Positions 17,214 through 26,041 of a stretch of 54,720 bases of DNA are shown here, in pieces. Every line of letters starts with the position of its first letter. Positions within the stretch are counted from its first letter, which is position 1. The notes beneath the pieces were generated by a model. It was not told the origin of the DNA. It did not search any database and saw only the letters and a list, made by a program, of their open reading frames with translations. The stretch is from Burkholderia sp. BCC1644 (lineage in GTDB: Bacteria; Pseudomonadota; Gammaproteobacteria; Burkholderiales; Burkholderiaceae). The translations under genes and the position numbers were made by a program. The stretch lies in NCBI RefSeq assembly GCF_902833225.1, contig NZ_CADFEI010000034.1, positions 1-54,720 on the forward strand, read 5' to 3'.

Positions 17214-18233
17214 ATGGCCACCCTCGAAACCCTCGACCCGTCCACGGGCTTTGCCGCCGATCTGGTGCGATCGACCGAAGCCGATGCCGTGACCGGCTAC
17301 CGCCGCTTCCAGCTCGGCGCATTCGAATTCCAGCGCGACGAATACTTCGTGAAGATCAGCTGGCCCGCGAAAGGCCAGACCCGCACGCACGCGATGCCGG
17401 CGGACGCGTTCCTGCGCGCGATGATGCGCGACGTCGCATGGGGCTTCTTCTACGGCTGGGTGAACTTCGATCACGTGTTCGGCACGCGCAATCACTACGG
17501 CAAGGTCGACATGTATGCGGGCACGTTCAACGGCATCCTGAAGGACGCCGGTGTCGATTACACCGAGACCTTCGAAACGCCGACGATCATGGCGACCTTC
17601 AAGGCGATGCTGCACGACTGGACGAACGAAGGCTTCGACCCGTTCGCGGCGCCGGAGGAAACGGGCACCGCATTCGGGCGCAAGCACGGTGAAAACGGCG
17701 CGGCGATCGAGCGCACGCGCATCGCGACGCGCCGCATGCCGGGCCTCGAAGGCGATTCGCCGCTGCGCGACGAGCTGCCGGTCAACCGTGCGTTCCTCGA
17801 CGTCGCGCAGGACGAGCCGGAAGTGCATGTCGAGCCGGGCTTCGAAGGCGAACTGCACGCATTCAACCTGTTCAAGTACCTGTCGCGCTCGGACGTCACG
17901 TGGAATCCGTCGGTCACGTCGGTGTGCGGGCGCAGCCTGTTCTGCCCGACCACCGAGGAATTCATCCTGCCGGTGTTCCATGGCAACGACCGCGTCGAAT
18001 GGTTCCTGCAACTGTCCGACGAAATCGTGTGGGACATCGGCGACAAGAACACCGGCGCGCCGCGCGCACGCGTCACGATGCGCGCCGGCGACATCTGCGC
18101 GATGCCGGCCGACATCCGGCACCAGGGCTACTCGACGAAGCGATCGATGCTGCTGGTCTGGGAAAACGCGACGCCGAACCTGCCGCAACGCTACGAGAGC
18201 GGCGAGCTCGCGCCGTATCCGATCGCATTCTGA
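17214..18233 (+). CDS. Hydroquinone 1,2-dioxygenase, large catalytic (beta) subunit
   Basis: A 339-residue protein of the HapD/PnpC2 (PnpD) type with a C-terminal cupin core. The iron site is visible: H256-G-N258-D-R-V-E262 and His303 in ADIRHQGY. As I recall, the crystal structure of the Pseudomonas homologue has its iron ligands at the same residue numbers. It performs Fe(II)- and O2-dependent ring cleavage of hydroquinone. CAGGAG lies upstream of ATG 17214. The gene is co-directional with the small subunit and the aldehyde dehydrogenase. Confidence 0.9.
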   Translation: MATLETLDPSTGFAADLVRSTEADAVTGYRRFQLGAFEFQRDEYFVKISWPAKGQTRTHAMPADAFLRAMMRDVAWGFFYGWVNFDHVFGTRNHYGKVDMYAGTFNGILKDAGVDYTETFETPTIMATFKAMLHDWTNEGFDPFAAPEETGTAFGRKHGENGAAIERTRIATRRMPGLEGDSPLRDELPVNRAFLDVAQDEPEVHVEPGFEGELHAFNLFKYLSRSDVTWNPSVTSVCGRSLFCPTTEEFILPVFHGNDRVEWFLQLSDEIVWDIGDKNTGAPRARVTMRAGDICAMPADIRHQGYSTKRSMLLVWENATPNLPQRYESGELAPYPIAF

Positions 18234-18277
18234 GCCGCGCGTCAGCGACTGCTTTAGCCATACACCGAGGACGATTC

Positions 18278-19744
18278 ATGCAAACCCAACTCTTCATCGA
18301 CGGGCGCTTCGTTGACGCCGTCGACCGCGGCACGATCGACGTGCTGAACCCGCACGACGGCTCCGTCATCGCGAAGATCGCGGCAGCCACCGCGGCGGAC
18401 GTCGATCTGGCCGTCGACGCCGCGACGCGCGCGTTTCCCAAATGGTCGGCGCTGCCGGCGGCCGAACGTGGCCGTCTGCTGCTGCGCCTGGCCGACGCGA
18501 TCGAAGCCAACGCGGAGGAGCTGGCGCAGCTCGAATCGCTGGACACCGGCCACCCGATTCGCGATTCGCGTTCGCTCGACGTGCCGCGCACGGCCGCCTG
18601 CTTCCGTTATTTCGGCGGCATGGCCGACAAGCTGCAGGGCTCGGTGATTCCGGTCGAGACCGGCTTCCTGAACTACGTGCAGCGCGCGCCGATCGGCGTC
18701 GTCGGCCAGATCGTGCCGTGGAATTTCCCCCTGATGTTCACGAGCTGGAAGATGGGCCCGGCGCTGGCCGCCGGCAACACGGTGGTGCTCAAGCCGTCGG
18801 AAATCACGCCGCTGTCGACGTTGCGCATCGTCGAGCTGATGGCCGAAGTCGGGTTCCCCGCGGGTGTCGTCAATATCGTCCCCGGTTACGGCCATACGGC
18901 CGGCCAGCGGCTCGCCGAACATCCGGGCGTCGGCAAGATCGCGTTCACGGGGTCGACGGCCACCGGCCGGCGGATCGTCGAAGCGTCGCAGGGCAACCTG
19001 AAGCGCGTTCAGCTGGAGCTGGGCGGCAAGGGCGCGAACATCGTGTTCGACGATGCCAACCTCGACGCGGCGATCAACGGCGCTGCGTGGGCGATCTTTC
19101 ACAACCAGGGGCAGGCGTGCATCGCGGGTTCGCGCCTCGTGCTGCACGAACGGATCGCGGACGCGTTCCTCGAGCGATTCGTCGCGCTCGCGTCGTCGAT
19201 CCGGATCGGCAATCCGCTCGATCCGGATACGGAAATGGGCCCGCTGACGTCGAAGCAGCACCTCGATCGCGTGCTGTCGTATGTCGACGCCGCGCGCGAG
19301 CAGGGTGGCCGCGTGCTGACGGGCGGCAGCGCACCGCAGGATCCGGCGCTCGCCAACGGCTACTACGTGCGTCCGACGATCATCGAGGCGAAGAGCGCGA
19401 GCGACCGCGTCGCGCAGGAGGAGGTGTTCGGCCCGTTCGTCACGGTGCTGCGTTTCGGCAGCGACGAAGAAGCGCTCGCCATCGCCAATGCAACGGAATA
19501 CGGGCTCGGCAGCGGCCTCTGGACCCAGAATCTCTCGCGTGCGCACAAGATGGCGTCGCAGATCAATGCGGGCATGTGCTGGATCAACTGCTACAAGCGC
19601 GTCAATCCGGGCAGCCCGTTCGGCGGCGTCGGCAAGTCGGGCTATGGCCGCGAGATGGGTTTCGAGGCCATGCACGACTACACGGAGGCGCGCTCGGTGT
19701 GGGTCAACGTCGACGGCAACGTGCCGCCGCACTTCAAGCGCTGA
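18278..19744 (+). CDS. 4-hydroxymuconic semialdehyde dehydrogenase (aldehyde dehydrogenase family)
   Basis: A 488-residue NAD(P)-dependent aldehyde dehydrogenase with the cofactor motif PWNFPL, catalytic Glu247 (QLELGGKGA) and nucleophile Cys281 (GQACIAGSR). In hydroquinone pathways (HapE, PnpD-type names vary) this enzyme oxidises 4-hydroxymuconic semialdehyde to maleylacetate. The substrate is assigned from its position between the dioxygenase and maleylacetate reductase genes; the sequence alone shows only the ALDH family. Start ATG 18278 has GAGGA upstream. Confidence 0.88.
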   Translation: MQTQLFIDGRFVDAVDRGTIDVLNPHDGSVIAKIAAATAADVDLAVDAATRAFPKWSALPAAERGRLLLRLADAIEANAEELAQLESLDTGHPIRDSRSLDVPRTAACFRYFGGMADKLQGSVIPVETGFLNYVQRAPIGVVGQIVPWNFPLMFTSWKMGPALAAGNTVVLKPSEITPLSTLRIVELMAEVGFPAGVVNIVPGYGHTAGQRLAEHPGVGKIAFTGSTATGRRIVEASQGNLKRVQLELGGKGANIVFDDANLDAAINGAAWAIFHNQGQACIAGSRLVLHERIADAFLERFVALASSIRIGNPLDPDTEMGPLTSKQHLDRVLSYVDAAREQGGRVLTGGSAPQDPALANGYYVRPTIIEAKSASDRVAQEEVFGPFVTVLRFGSDEEALAIANATEYGLGSGLWTQNLSRAHKMASQINAGMCWINCYKRVNPGSPFGGVGKSGYGREMGFEAMHDYTEARSVWVNVDGNVPPHFKR

Positions 19745-19751
19745 GGCTTTC

Positions 19752-20819
19752 ATGGAGCGCTTCGTCTATCAAGGCACACCTTCCCGCGTGGTGTTCGAAT
19801 GGGGCGCGCTCGACCGGCTGCCGGACGAGCTGTCGACGCTCGGCGCCAGCCGCGCGCTCATTCTGTCGACGCCCGAGCAGCGGCATCTCGCCGACCGGGT
19901 GAAAGCGGTACTCGGCGAGCGCGCGGCCGGCGTGTGTGCGCAGGCCGTCATGCACGTGCCGGTCGAAGTCGCGCGCGCGGCGCGCGAGATGGCCGCGGAG
20001 CTGGGCGCGGACTGTTGCATCGCGATCGGCGGCGGGTCGACGATCGGGCTTGGCAAGGCCATTGCGCTCGAATCGTCGCTGCCGATCCTGGCCGTGCCGA
20101 CGACGTACGCGGGCTCGGAGATGACGCCGATCTACGGGCTCACGGAAGGCCGGCTGAAGCGCACCGGGCGCGACGTGCGCGTGCTGCCGCGTACCGTGCT
20201 GTACGACCCGTCGCTGACGTTGTCGCTGCCGCCGGGCATTTCGGCGGCGTCGGGCGTCAATGCGATGGCGCATGCGGTCGAGGCGCTCTATGCGGAAGAC
20301 GCGAACCCGGTGATCAGCTTGATGGCCGAAGAATCGATTCGCGCGCTGGGCGAAGCGTTGCCCGTGGTGGTGCGCGATCCGGAAGATCGAACGATGCGCA
20401 GTCGTGCGTTGTATGGCGCGTGGCTTGCCGGAACCTGCCTCGGTGCGGTCGGCATGGCGTTGCACCACAAGCTTTGTCACACGCTCGGCGGCACGTTCAA
20501 CCTGCCGCACGCGCAGACGCACGCGGCGATGTTGCCGCATACCGCGCACTACAACCATGCTGCGGCGCCCGATGCGCTGCGCCGCGTTGCGCGGGCACTG
20601 GGCGGGAACGACGCGGCCGATGCCGGCCCGCTGCTGTTCAGGCTGAACGAGCAGCTCGGTATCGCGCCGGCGCTCGCCGACATCGGGATGCCGGAGGCAG
20701 GCCTGGACGAAGCCGCCGATCTCGCGTGCAAGAACCCGTATGCGAATCCGCGGCCGATCGAGCGCGCGGCGATTCGTGCGTTGCTTCAGGATGCATGGGA
20801 AGGGCGTGCGCCGCGTTGA
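19752..20819 (+). CDS. Maleylacetate reductase
   Basis: A 355-residue iron-containing-alcohol-dehydrogenase-like protein with the nucleotide-binding G93-G-G-S turn (AIGGGSTIGLGKA) and the PTTYAGSEMTPIYG stretch characteristic of maleylacetate reductases. The family lacks the full metal site of iron alcohol dehydrogenases. It reduces maleylacetate to 3-oxoadipate with NAD(P)H, feeding the beta-ketoadipate route; the thiolase and CoA-transferase are not in this window. The gene starts eight bases after the dehydrogenase stop. Confidence 0.92.
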   Translation: MERFVYQGTPSRVVFEWGALDRLPDELSTLGASRALILSTPEQRHLADRVKAVLGERAAGVCAQAVMHVPVEVARAAREMAAELGADCCIAIGGGSTIGLGKAIALESSLPILAVPTTYAGSEMTPIYGLTEGRLKRTGRDVRVLPRTVLYDPSLTLSLPPGISAASGVNAMAHAVEALYAEDANPVISLMAEESIRALGEALPVVVRDPEDRTMRSRALYGAWLAGTCLGAVGMALHHKLCHTLGGTFNLPHAQTHAAMLPHTAHYNHAAAPDALRRVARALGGNDAADAGPLLFRLNEQLGIAPALADIGMPEAGLDEAADLACKNPYANPRPIERAAIRALLQDAWEGRAPR

Positions 20820-20882
20820 GCGGCCCGATGCGCCAACGGAGAAAGACGTGATGAATGACCCCATCGACCGGAGCTGATCGTC

Positions 20883-21194
20883 ATGGCTCGATTTTTCGCG
20901 GTATTTGCGACGGACCAGCCCGGCATGCGCCACGTGCGCGACCGCATGCGGCCGATTCACCGGACCTATCTGCGTTCGGCTGCCGAGCACGGCGTGGTGG
21001 TGCGGCTCGGCGGGCCGACGCTCGACCCTCAAGGGGACGCGATGAACGGCACGCTGCTCGTCGTCGAGGCCGACGACATCCAGGCGGTGATGCAGTTCGT
21101 CGGGAACGATCCGTATGTGAAGGAAGGACTGTTTTCGCGCGTGGAAGTGCGTCCGTGGGACTGGAGCCTCGGCAACCCCGAGCAGAGGGTGTGA
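20883..21194 (+). CDS. YciI-like protein of the hydroquinone operon
   Basis: A 103-residue YCII-family protein (MARFFAVFATDQPGM start; HRTYLRSAAEHGVVVRLGGPTLDP; a terminal EVRPWDW) with the dimeric alpha/beta-barrel fold. A YCII-like gene is also found in the Pseudomonas hap cluster, to my recollection, so it is probably a genuine pathway accessory. A role in isomerisation or in removing a toxic intermediate is possible, but no function is proven. It lies 63 bases after maleylacetate reductase and 3 bases before the Rieske gene. Confidence 0.82.
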   Translation: MARFFAVFATDQPGMRHVRDRMRPIHRTYLRSAAEHGVVVRLGGPTLDPQGDAMNGTLLVVEADDIQAVMQFVGNDPYVKEGLFSRVEVRPWDWSLGNPEQRV

Positions 21195-21197
21195 GCA

Positions 21198-21533
21198 ATG
21201 GAAGCGAGACAACTCTGCCGCGTGTCCGAGGTGCCCGACGGCGGCGCGCGGGTCGTCGACGAAGCGTGCATCGGGCGTCCCGTCATCGTGGTGCGGCGGG
21301 GTGAGCAGGTATGGGCGTATGTGAATCGTTGCCCGCATTTCTCCGTACCGCTCGATTTCGTGCCGGGCAATGTTTCCTGCTATCGGTCGCAGGTGCTGAT
21401 GTGCGCGCATCACAGCGCGCTGTTTCGCTTCGACGATGGGGTTTGCATCGACGGACCGTGCACGGGGGCTGGACTGGAAGCCGTGGCGGTCGAAGTGGAT
21501 GCCGCTGCGCGGGTCATTTTTCGAGGCAATTGA
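21198..21533 (+). CDS. Rieske [2Fe-2S] ferredoxin-like protein
   Basis: A 111-residue protein consisting of one Rieske domain. The cluster ligands are visible as C45-P-H47 and C69-A-H-H72. No oxygenase or reductase partner is adjacent. A ferredoxin gene is present in the hap cluster of Pseudomonas and XylT-type ferredoxins reactivate oxidised dioxygenase iron, so a reactivation role for the hydroquinone dioxygenase is a reasonable inference, here by a Rieske protein in place of a plant-type ferredoxin. It follows the YciI gene by three bases. Confidence 0.83.
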   Translation: MEARQLCRVSEVPDGGARVVDEACIGRPVIVVRRGEQVWAYVNRCPHFSVPLDFVPGNVSCYRSQVLMCAHHSALFRFDDGVCIDGPCTGAGLEAVAVEVDAAARVIFRGN

Positions 21534-21703
21534 CTCGCGGGTTCGCATCATCAAGTTCGTGTTTATAAATCAGTAAAGCTAATCATATTTCCGGTGTTGA
21601 TGTAACTGCCTGAATCAAGGCGAATTTCCACGAAGCAATGAGCGATCACCCGCGATCCGGCGCGGTGACGGACTCGTATTTCCATAAAAAAGACGGAGAC
21701 AAC

Positions 21704-22792
21704 ATGAAACTCAGGTTTGGAGCAGTGGCGATTCTCGCCGTCGCGCAAGGCGCATGGGCGCAGAGCAGTGTGACGATGTTCGGTCTGATCGACTCCGGCA
21801 TCTCGTATGTCAGCAACGAGGGCGGCGGAAAGAACGTCAAGTTCGACGACGGTATCTACGCGCCCAACCTCTTCGGCTTTCGCGGCACCGAAGATCTCGG
21901 CGGCGGGTATCACGCGACGTTCGCGCTCGTGAACCAGTTCTCGATGGCGAACGGCAGCATCGTCGGAACCGGGATTTTCGGGCGGAACGCCTACGTGGGC
22001 ATCGACAGCGACCGGTTCGGCAGCATCACGCTGGGCAATCAATACGACTTCATGGTCGATGCGCTCTTCAACAAGGGGAATGCGATCGGAAGGGACATCT
22101 CGGGACTGTACGGTTTCCGGAACGGCCCGTTCCAGCGGCTCGCGCTTCCTGACAACCCGACCGGTGCGTTCGACTGGGACCGCACCGCAGGCAGCAAGCC
22201 GATCGCGAATTCGGTCAAATACAGTTTGCCGACGGTCGCGGGTTTCTCGGGCGGCGTGATGTATGCGTTCGGCGGCGTGGCCGGCTCGGTCGGCGCGGAC
22301 AACGCCGTCAGCGCCGGGGTGAACTATGAAATGGGGCCGTTCGGCGTGGGCGCGGCCTACACGAACGAGAAGTACGGCCCGGCGCCGGGCGTGCCGTCGA
22401 CCAGCGTGCGCAACTGGGGCGTCGGCATGCACTACGACTTCGGTGTCGTGAAGGCGACTGCATTGATGACCACCGTGCGGAATTCGTTCAACGATGCCGC
22501 CGTGTGGATGGCCGAAGCCGGCGGCCTGTGGCGGATCAGGCCGGATGTCGTCCTCGGCGCGAAGTACATGTACATGAAGGGGAATGAAGCGGTGAACGAC
22601 AACCACGCGCATCAGGTCAGCGTGGCGCTTCAGTACCTGTTGTCGAAGCGGACGATGGTGTACGTGTCGGCCGATTATCAGCGGGCAAACAGCGGCGCGA
22701 ACGCGCAGGTGAATGGCGTGCTGGATCCGAATGGCGCATCGAGTTCGGCGAGTCAGGCCGTGGCGCGGCTCGGGTTGCATACGGTGTTTTGA
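21704..22792 (+). CDS. Gram-negative outer-membrane porin
   Basis: A 362-residue general porin of the Burkholderia/Neisseria type. It has a signal peptide (residues 1-19, cleavage after GAWA), a mature start QSSVTMFGLIDSGISYVSN, alternating amphipathic strands, and a terminal phenylalanine (HTVF) needed for barrel assembly. It sits 170 bases after the Rieske gene and is co-directional, so it may serve uptake of the aromatic substrate, but it has its own leader region and could be independent. Confidence 0.92.
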   Translation: MKLRFGAVAILAVAQGAWAQSSVTMFGLIDSGISYVSNEGGGKNVKFDDGIYAPNLFGFRGTEDLGGGYHATFALVNQFSMANGSIVGTGIFGRNAYVGIDSDRFGSITLGNQYDFMVDALFNKGNAIGRDISGLYGFRNGPFQRLALPDNPTGAFDWDRTAGSKPIANSVKYSLPTVAGFSGGVMYAFGGVAGSVGADNAVSAGVNYEMGPFGVGAAYTNEKYGPAPGVPSTSVRNWGVGMHYDFGVVKATALMTTVRNSFNDAAVWMAEAGGLWRIRPDVVLGAKYMYMKGNEAVNDNHAHQVSVALQYLLSKRTMVYVSADYQRANSGANAQVNGVLDPNGASSSASQAVARLGLHTVF

Positions 22793-23221
22793 GGAAGGTG
22801 GCGGGCGGATCCGATGTCAAGGTCAGCCCGCCAACGGACTTCCTGGTCGCTGCGGCCGCCTCAGGTGCGGCGCGCACTGCCGTCCGCGCGTGAATGGGGT
22901 GTTCGATCGGCGGCAGACGGGGATCTTCGGGTGGGGTGTCGAGGGTATTCGAGACGAGGCTCGCGGGCGCGTGCAGCGAATCGTCAGGAGGACGGCGGGG
23001 ATCCGTTTGCGGATTCCCGATGGGCGCCGCTGCTCGCTTCCCGTCGGTTGTTGTCGTCCGGGCAACACGGTAGTGTTGCCCATTGACCTGCCGCCTCGCC
23101 GACGATGATCCTATGATGGGGCGCCCGCCATCGGTGAATTTCACGCGGCGGGTGCGCTGCCGATCATTCCACTCTATAGTGCTCGTCGTTGATCGATCTG
23201 CAAGCACATCAGGAGTTCGTC
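22793..23221. other. Intergenic region with a hairpin
   Basis: No gene is supported. A perfect 9-bp hairpin, GGGCAACAC-GGTA-GTGTTGCCC, lies at 23060-23081; it lacks a U tract. The last bases hold a Shine-Dalgarno AGGAG (23211-23215) for the next gene. Confidence 0.55.
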
Positions 23222-24034
23222 GTGTTTCACCGGAAATCCAAATTGGGTCGCTCGAGCGTCGCGTGCATCGTTGCCCTGACGACGATGCTGGCGACAGTCG
23301 CGGCGCATGCTGAGGCGGAGGCTGCCGACGGCACGACGCGCATCGCGTCGGCTGTCAATCACGACACGTCGCCGGCGCGACCGATTGTCGGCGACGACCC
23401 GGTTGTAATCCGGGATGCGTTGAAGAAACTGCACGTCAGCACGCTCGCGCCTTCGTTGCGCGACCGGGTTCGTGGCCTGGTCTCCGACGCGGCCGACCGG
23501 CATGCGCCGAATCCCGACCTGGCGGCCGTCAATCTGGATCGTGACGTAACGTTCGTGGTGCCGGTGCGGTACGGCGTGAGGTACCGGTCACGGCGGCACC
23601 TGTTGACGCTGGACGTCGACCTGTTCGATGGGGAGCGCGACGACCGGACGGGCATCCTGCTCAGCAAGGTCACGACGGGGCCACGAGGGCGCGGGCTCGT
23701 GATTGCGCCCGAAGCGAAGGCAAAAGGGTACATCCAGCACGTCGAGATCATCGAACTCGATTCCGGGCAAGGCAAAAAGACCACGGTTCGTAGCCGCATG
23801 CGGCTTTCACCCGCCGAGTACGCCAAAACGCAGGGCAACTTCGCGCTCGTTTTTTCCGGACGCCTGGTTCGGCCTTACCTGACCGAACAAACCGAACATG
23901 CCGATCCGAGTATCGACGAGCCGACGGACATTACGACGCGGATCTCCACGTTGCACGTGGATCTCCATGACATCCAGCTGGTGAGTCCGTCGAGCGGCGT
24001 CGTGGTGTCGAAGAAGCTGGGTTTGTCGAAGTAG
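23222..24034 (+). CDS. Exported protein of unknown function
   Basis: A 270-residue protein starting at GTG 23222, chosen because AGGAG lies six bases upstream and translation then begins with a clear signal peptide: positive FHRKSKLGRSS, hydrophobic VACIVALTTMLATVAA, cleavage near AHA. The mature part has many beta-strand-like stretches and no cysteine beyond the signal. I recognise no family. It is expected in the periplasm or outer membrane. It is flanked by gaps on both sides and appears to be transcribed alone. Confidence 0.75.
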   Translation: MFHRKSKLGRSSVACIVALTTMLATVAAHAEAEAADGTTRIASAVNHDTSPARPIVGDDPVVIRDALKKLHVSTLAPSLRDRVRGLVSDAADRHAPNPDLAAVNLDRDVTFVVPVRYGVRYRSRRHLLTLDVDLFDGERDDRTGILLSKVTTGPRGRGLVIAPEAKAKGYIQHVEIIELDSGQGKKTTVRSRMRLSPAEYAKTQGNFALVFSGRLVRPYLTEQTEHADPSIDEPTDITTRISTLHVDLHDIQLVSPSSGVVVSKKLGLSK

Positions 24035-24208
24035 CGGGTTTCGGCGAGTGGTTGATGCAGGCACGTGGTTAGCCTGTTGTTCAACCGTCTCGTCCATGAA
24101 AACGCGGACAGGCTCGGTACGACTGCTACGGCGCTTGCCGTCGATTCGCCGATAAGGGCCGGATCGGTGAAGCCATATCCGCTCGAAGCGCCACTTTCTT
24201 GCGGCTTC

Positions 24209-24236
24209 TTGCCCGACGCCCGTTTTTCAGTATAAT
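24209..24236 (+). promoter_or_regulatory. Sigma-70 promoter for the leader/106-residue gene
   Basis: TTGCCC at 24209-24214 and a perfect TATAAT at 24231-24236 with a 16-base spacer. Transcription should start near 24243, leaving about 130 bases of leader before the upstream ORF. Confidence 0.75.
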
Positions 24237-24242
24237 GAACCC

Positions 24243-24372
24243 ACGTTCGGAATGTCGAACGTAAGAAATCAAGCATCCAGAGTCGGGTTTTCCGACGCCA
24301 ACCTGCCCTCCCGGGCAAGGTGGACGCCTTTGAGGCGATGCGGCCGATTCACGGCAACGAAACGGGAGCAGC
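24243..24372 (+). promoter_or_regulatory. Structured 5' leader, class unknown
   Basis: The predicted transcript begins with a stem ACGTTCG/CGAACGT (24243-24249 with 24256-24262), then has a GC-rich pairing around 24304-24316 and a small hairpin CGCCT-TTG-AGGCG (24325-24337) before a Shine-Dalgarno. It matches no riboswitch class I can name. It may be a cis-regulatory RNA. Confidence 0.4.
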
Positions 24373-24417
24373 ATGGCTGGCACCGGTTCGATCACCACTC
24401 ATCCGGAGCAACCATGA
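24373..24417 (+). CDS. 14-residue upstream (leader) ORF
   Basis: MAGTGSITTHPEQP is read from ATG 24373, four bases after GGGAG, and its TGA overlaps the next ATG (ATGA, 24414-24417). The overlap implies translational coupling to the downstream gene. There is no run of a single amino acid, so classical amino-acid attenuation is not obvious. Confidence 0.5.
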   Translation: MAGTGSITTHPEQP

Positions 24418-24734
24418 GCCAAGTTTCCTCCGCTTCCCGCCCGACCGTCTGTGAAGACTGGTCGCAGTTCCTTCCCGGTTTCACGTTGACGCACACGGTT
24501 CATCTCGTATCGAGACGGAATCCGGGCATCGTTTCGACCGCGGCTGCTGTGCTCGAAGGCGAAACGGCGACCGTCGATCGATGGGCCATCACCCGCTGTG
24601 GCGACGTTCTCGAGCAAAAGATCGTGCTCGGCGAAATGACGGAAGGGCAGGCGGTGCGGCTGCGCGAACGGCTTGCCGCGCTGGATGGCGTGCTCCGCAC
24701 GAGGGTGGAGCATCATTTCGTGCGGGCGGGTTGA
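24414..24734 (+). CDS. Small protein of unknown function (possible ACT-like fold)
   Basis: A 106-residue soluble protein. GGAG five bases upstream and the ATGA overlap with the leader ORF support ATG 24414. The second half (ATVDRWAITRCGDVLEQKIVL, a helix, LDGVLRTRVEHHF) has a strand-helix-strand pattern reminiscent of small ACT-like regulatory domains, but the resemblance is weak. No family is claimed. It has an unusually good promoter and structured leader for such a small protein. Confidence 0.65.
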   Translation: MSQVSSASRPTVCEDWSQFLPGFTLTHTVHLVSRRNPGIVSTAAAVLEGETATVDRWAITRCGDVLEQKIVLGEMTEGQAVRLRERLAALDGVLRTRVEHHFVRAG

Positions 24735-25080
24735 GTTGTCTGCGGAATTGAAGCGGAGAGCGGCTGTTGGATGAGGCGTTTGTGGTGGTGCCGTATCTAC
24801 TGACGAGTGGCAGGTTCTAACAGTGTTCCCCAAAGGCGCTGGTTTTCCCTAGGGCTTTGCAAAATCCCCATCTACATGTCGTCATCTACTAGGCTTGCTC
24901 CTAGCACAGCAAGCCAGCGCCACGACCGTGCTCGAGTCACGCAATTTCAAAAGTATCGGCTTTGACTCTCGTCAGTACTCGGTCACGCATGTGGCGATGG
25001 GGGCAGTCGGCGAAACGTGTATAGGTCGCGGCACCTCTCGTCCGAGTCGCGACTGACGACAGCATCCGCACGCCTAGTAA
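24735..25080. other. Left flank of accessory island, no gene seen
   Basis: The GC content falls from around 24800 onward, marking the probable left edge of the island. No ORF with coding character, no tRNA and no clear terminal repeat is visible. Confidence 0.5.
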
Positions 25081-25920
25081 TCACATTCCAGGCAGCGATT
25101 GCTGGCGCGATGTCGGCAACGCAGCGTCATTCCAAAGTTTCGTAGCAAGCGGATGACGGGCAAGATGGATGAGGCGATATAGTGGTCCCTTGTTCATGTT
25201 GACGAATAGCGGCTTGGATTGGGCAACCTGCATCTTTGTCAGGTCCGTGACGAGCGATTCCCAATACTCCAAATACACACCGACTTGTTCGCGCTTGGGA
25301 ACCTCTTTCAGCCGCAAATTGTTGCGCCACCCCGGCGCAGCTGCATCCAATCTTGAGCTGGCCAGATTGAAGTCGACACCGATGTTTCGCTGAACGTCCA
25401 TTACGCTGAAATGAATCAGGAGATCGATGTTCGGCCGAGCCGCAAGCTTGCGGATAATTTCGAAATCCAAGTGCTCGATGTTGAATGGGTCGAGGAAGGC
25501 GAAATGTAATCCCCTCGGAAGCATCTCGAGCACCCAGTCAACGGTTTTGGATGCGTTGCCCACGCGTGCCTGCACTTTGGCGCCTGCGGTGCGAAGTCGC
25601 GAGCTACAAGCTTCCACGCTTACAGCATCGGCATCGGCGATGTATATCTCGTCGAACGGCGCTCCACCGCGTTCCGATATACGCCAAGCAGATAGCGCAC
25701 CGCCATCAGAGATAACCCCCGATTCACGGTTCATGACTCGCCCTGGCCCCGAAAAAAGGTCGATAAACGAGGCATATGGCCATTTTGCGCGAGCTTTTCG
25801 GGCTGCGTCGACATAACGGGACAGCGCCACGTGTTTGTCTTCGGACCAAGGACCAACCTTCATGACCGGCAGGCCATCAACCGGGTCGATGACTGTCTCG
25901 TCGTCATTTTTTTTGGACAC
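25081..25920 (-). CDS. tcmP: Three-Cys-motif partner protein TcmP (copy 1)
   Basis: A 279-residue protein of the TcmP family with a Rossmann, methyltransferase-like layout: D54-L-F-S-G-P-G60 resembles a nucleotide/SAM-binding loop, IADAD at 94-98 an acidic second-strand end, and FLDPFNIEHLDF at 142-153 a possible active-site strand. Start is GTG 25920. TcmP genes are known as neighbours of DUF5131 (Gp37/Gp68) three-Cys-motif genes, as here. The biochemical role is unknown. It is divergent from the second TcmP gene, 121 bases away. Confidence 0.8.
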   Translation of the reverse strand: MSKKNDDETVIDPVDGLPVMKVGPWSEDKHVALSRYVDAARKARAKWPYASFIDLFSGPGRVMNRESGVISDGGALSAWRISERGGAPFDEIYIADADAVSVEACSSRLRTAGAKVQARVGNASKTVDWVLEMLPRGLHFAFLDPFNIEHLDFEIIRKLAARPNIDLLIHFSVMDVQRNIGVDFNLASSRLDAAAPGWRNNLRLKEVPKREQVGVYLEYWESLVTDLTKMQVAQSKPLFVNMNKGPLYRLIHLARHPLATKLWNDAALPTSRQQSLPGM

Positions 25921-25975
25921 GCTTTTGTCCCGTATTTTGGAGGAGCTTAATGGGGGTGTCGGATAGTATGCCGTT

Positions 25976-25996
25976 TTTTAGAAATATTTACTAAAA
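25976..25996. promoter_or_regulatory. Dyad in the divergent tcmP promoter region
   Basis: TTTTAG-N9-CTAAAA lies midway between the two divergent TcmP genes. It could bind a shared repressor or be the start of overlapping promoters. No LexA-like box is seen here. Confidence 0.35.
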
Positions 25997-26041
25997 CCTG
26001 ATAATCTTTCGAGAGACCAAGAGCCCCGCATTACACCAAGA

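Noticed and set aside
24243..24372. Known riboswitch class in the leader
   Set aside because: I compared it mentally with glycine, fluoride, guanidine, TPP and SAM-type motifs and found no match to their conserved cores.
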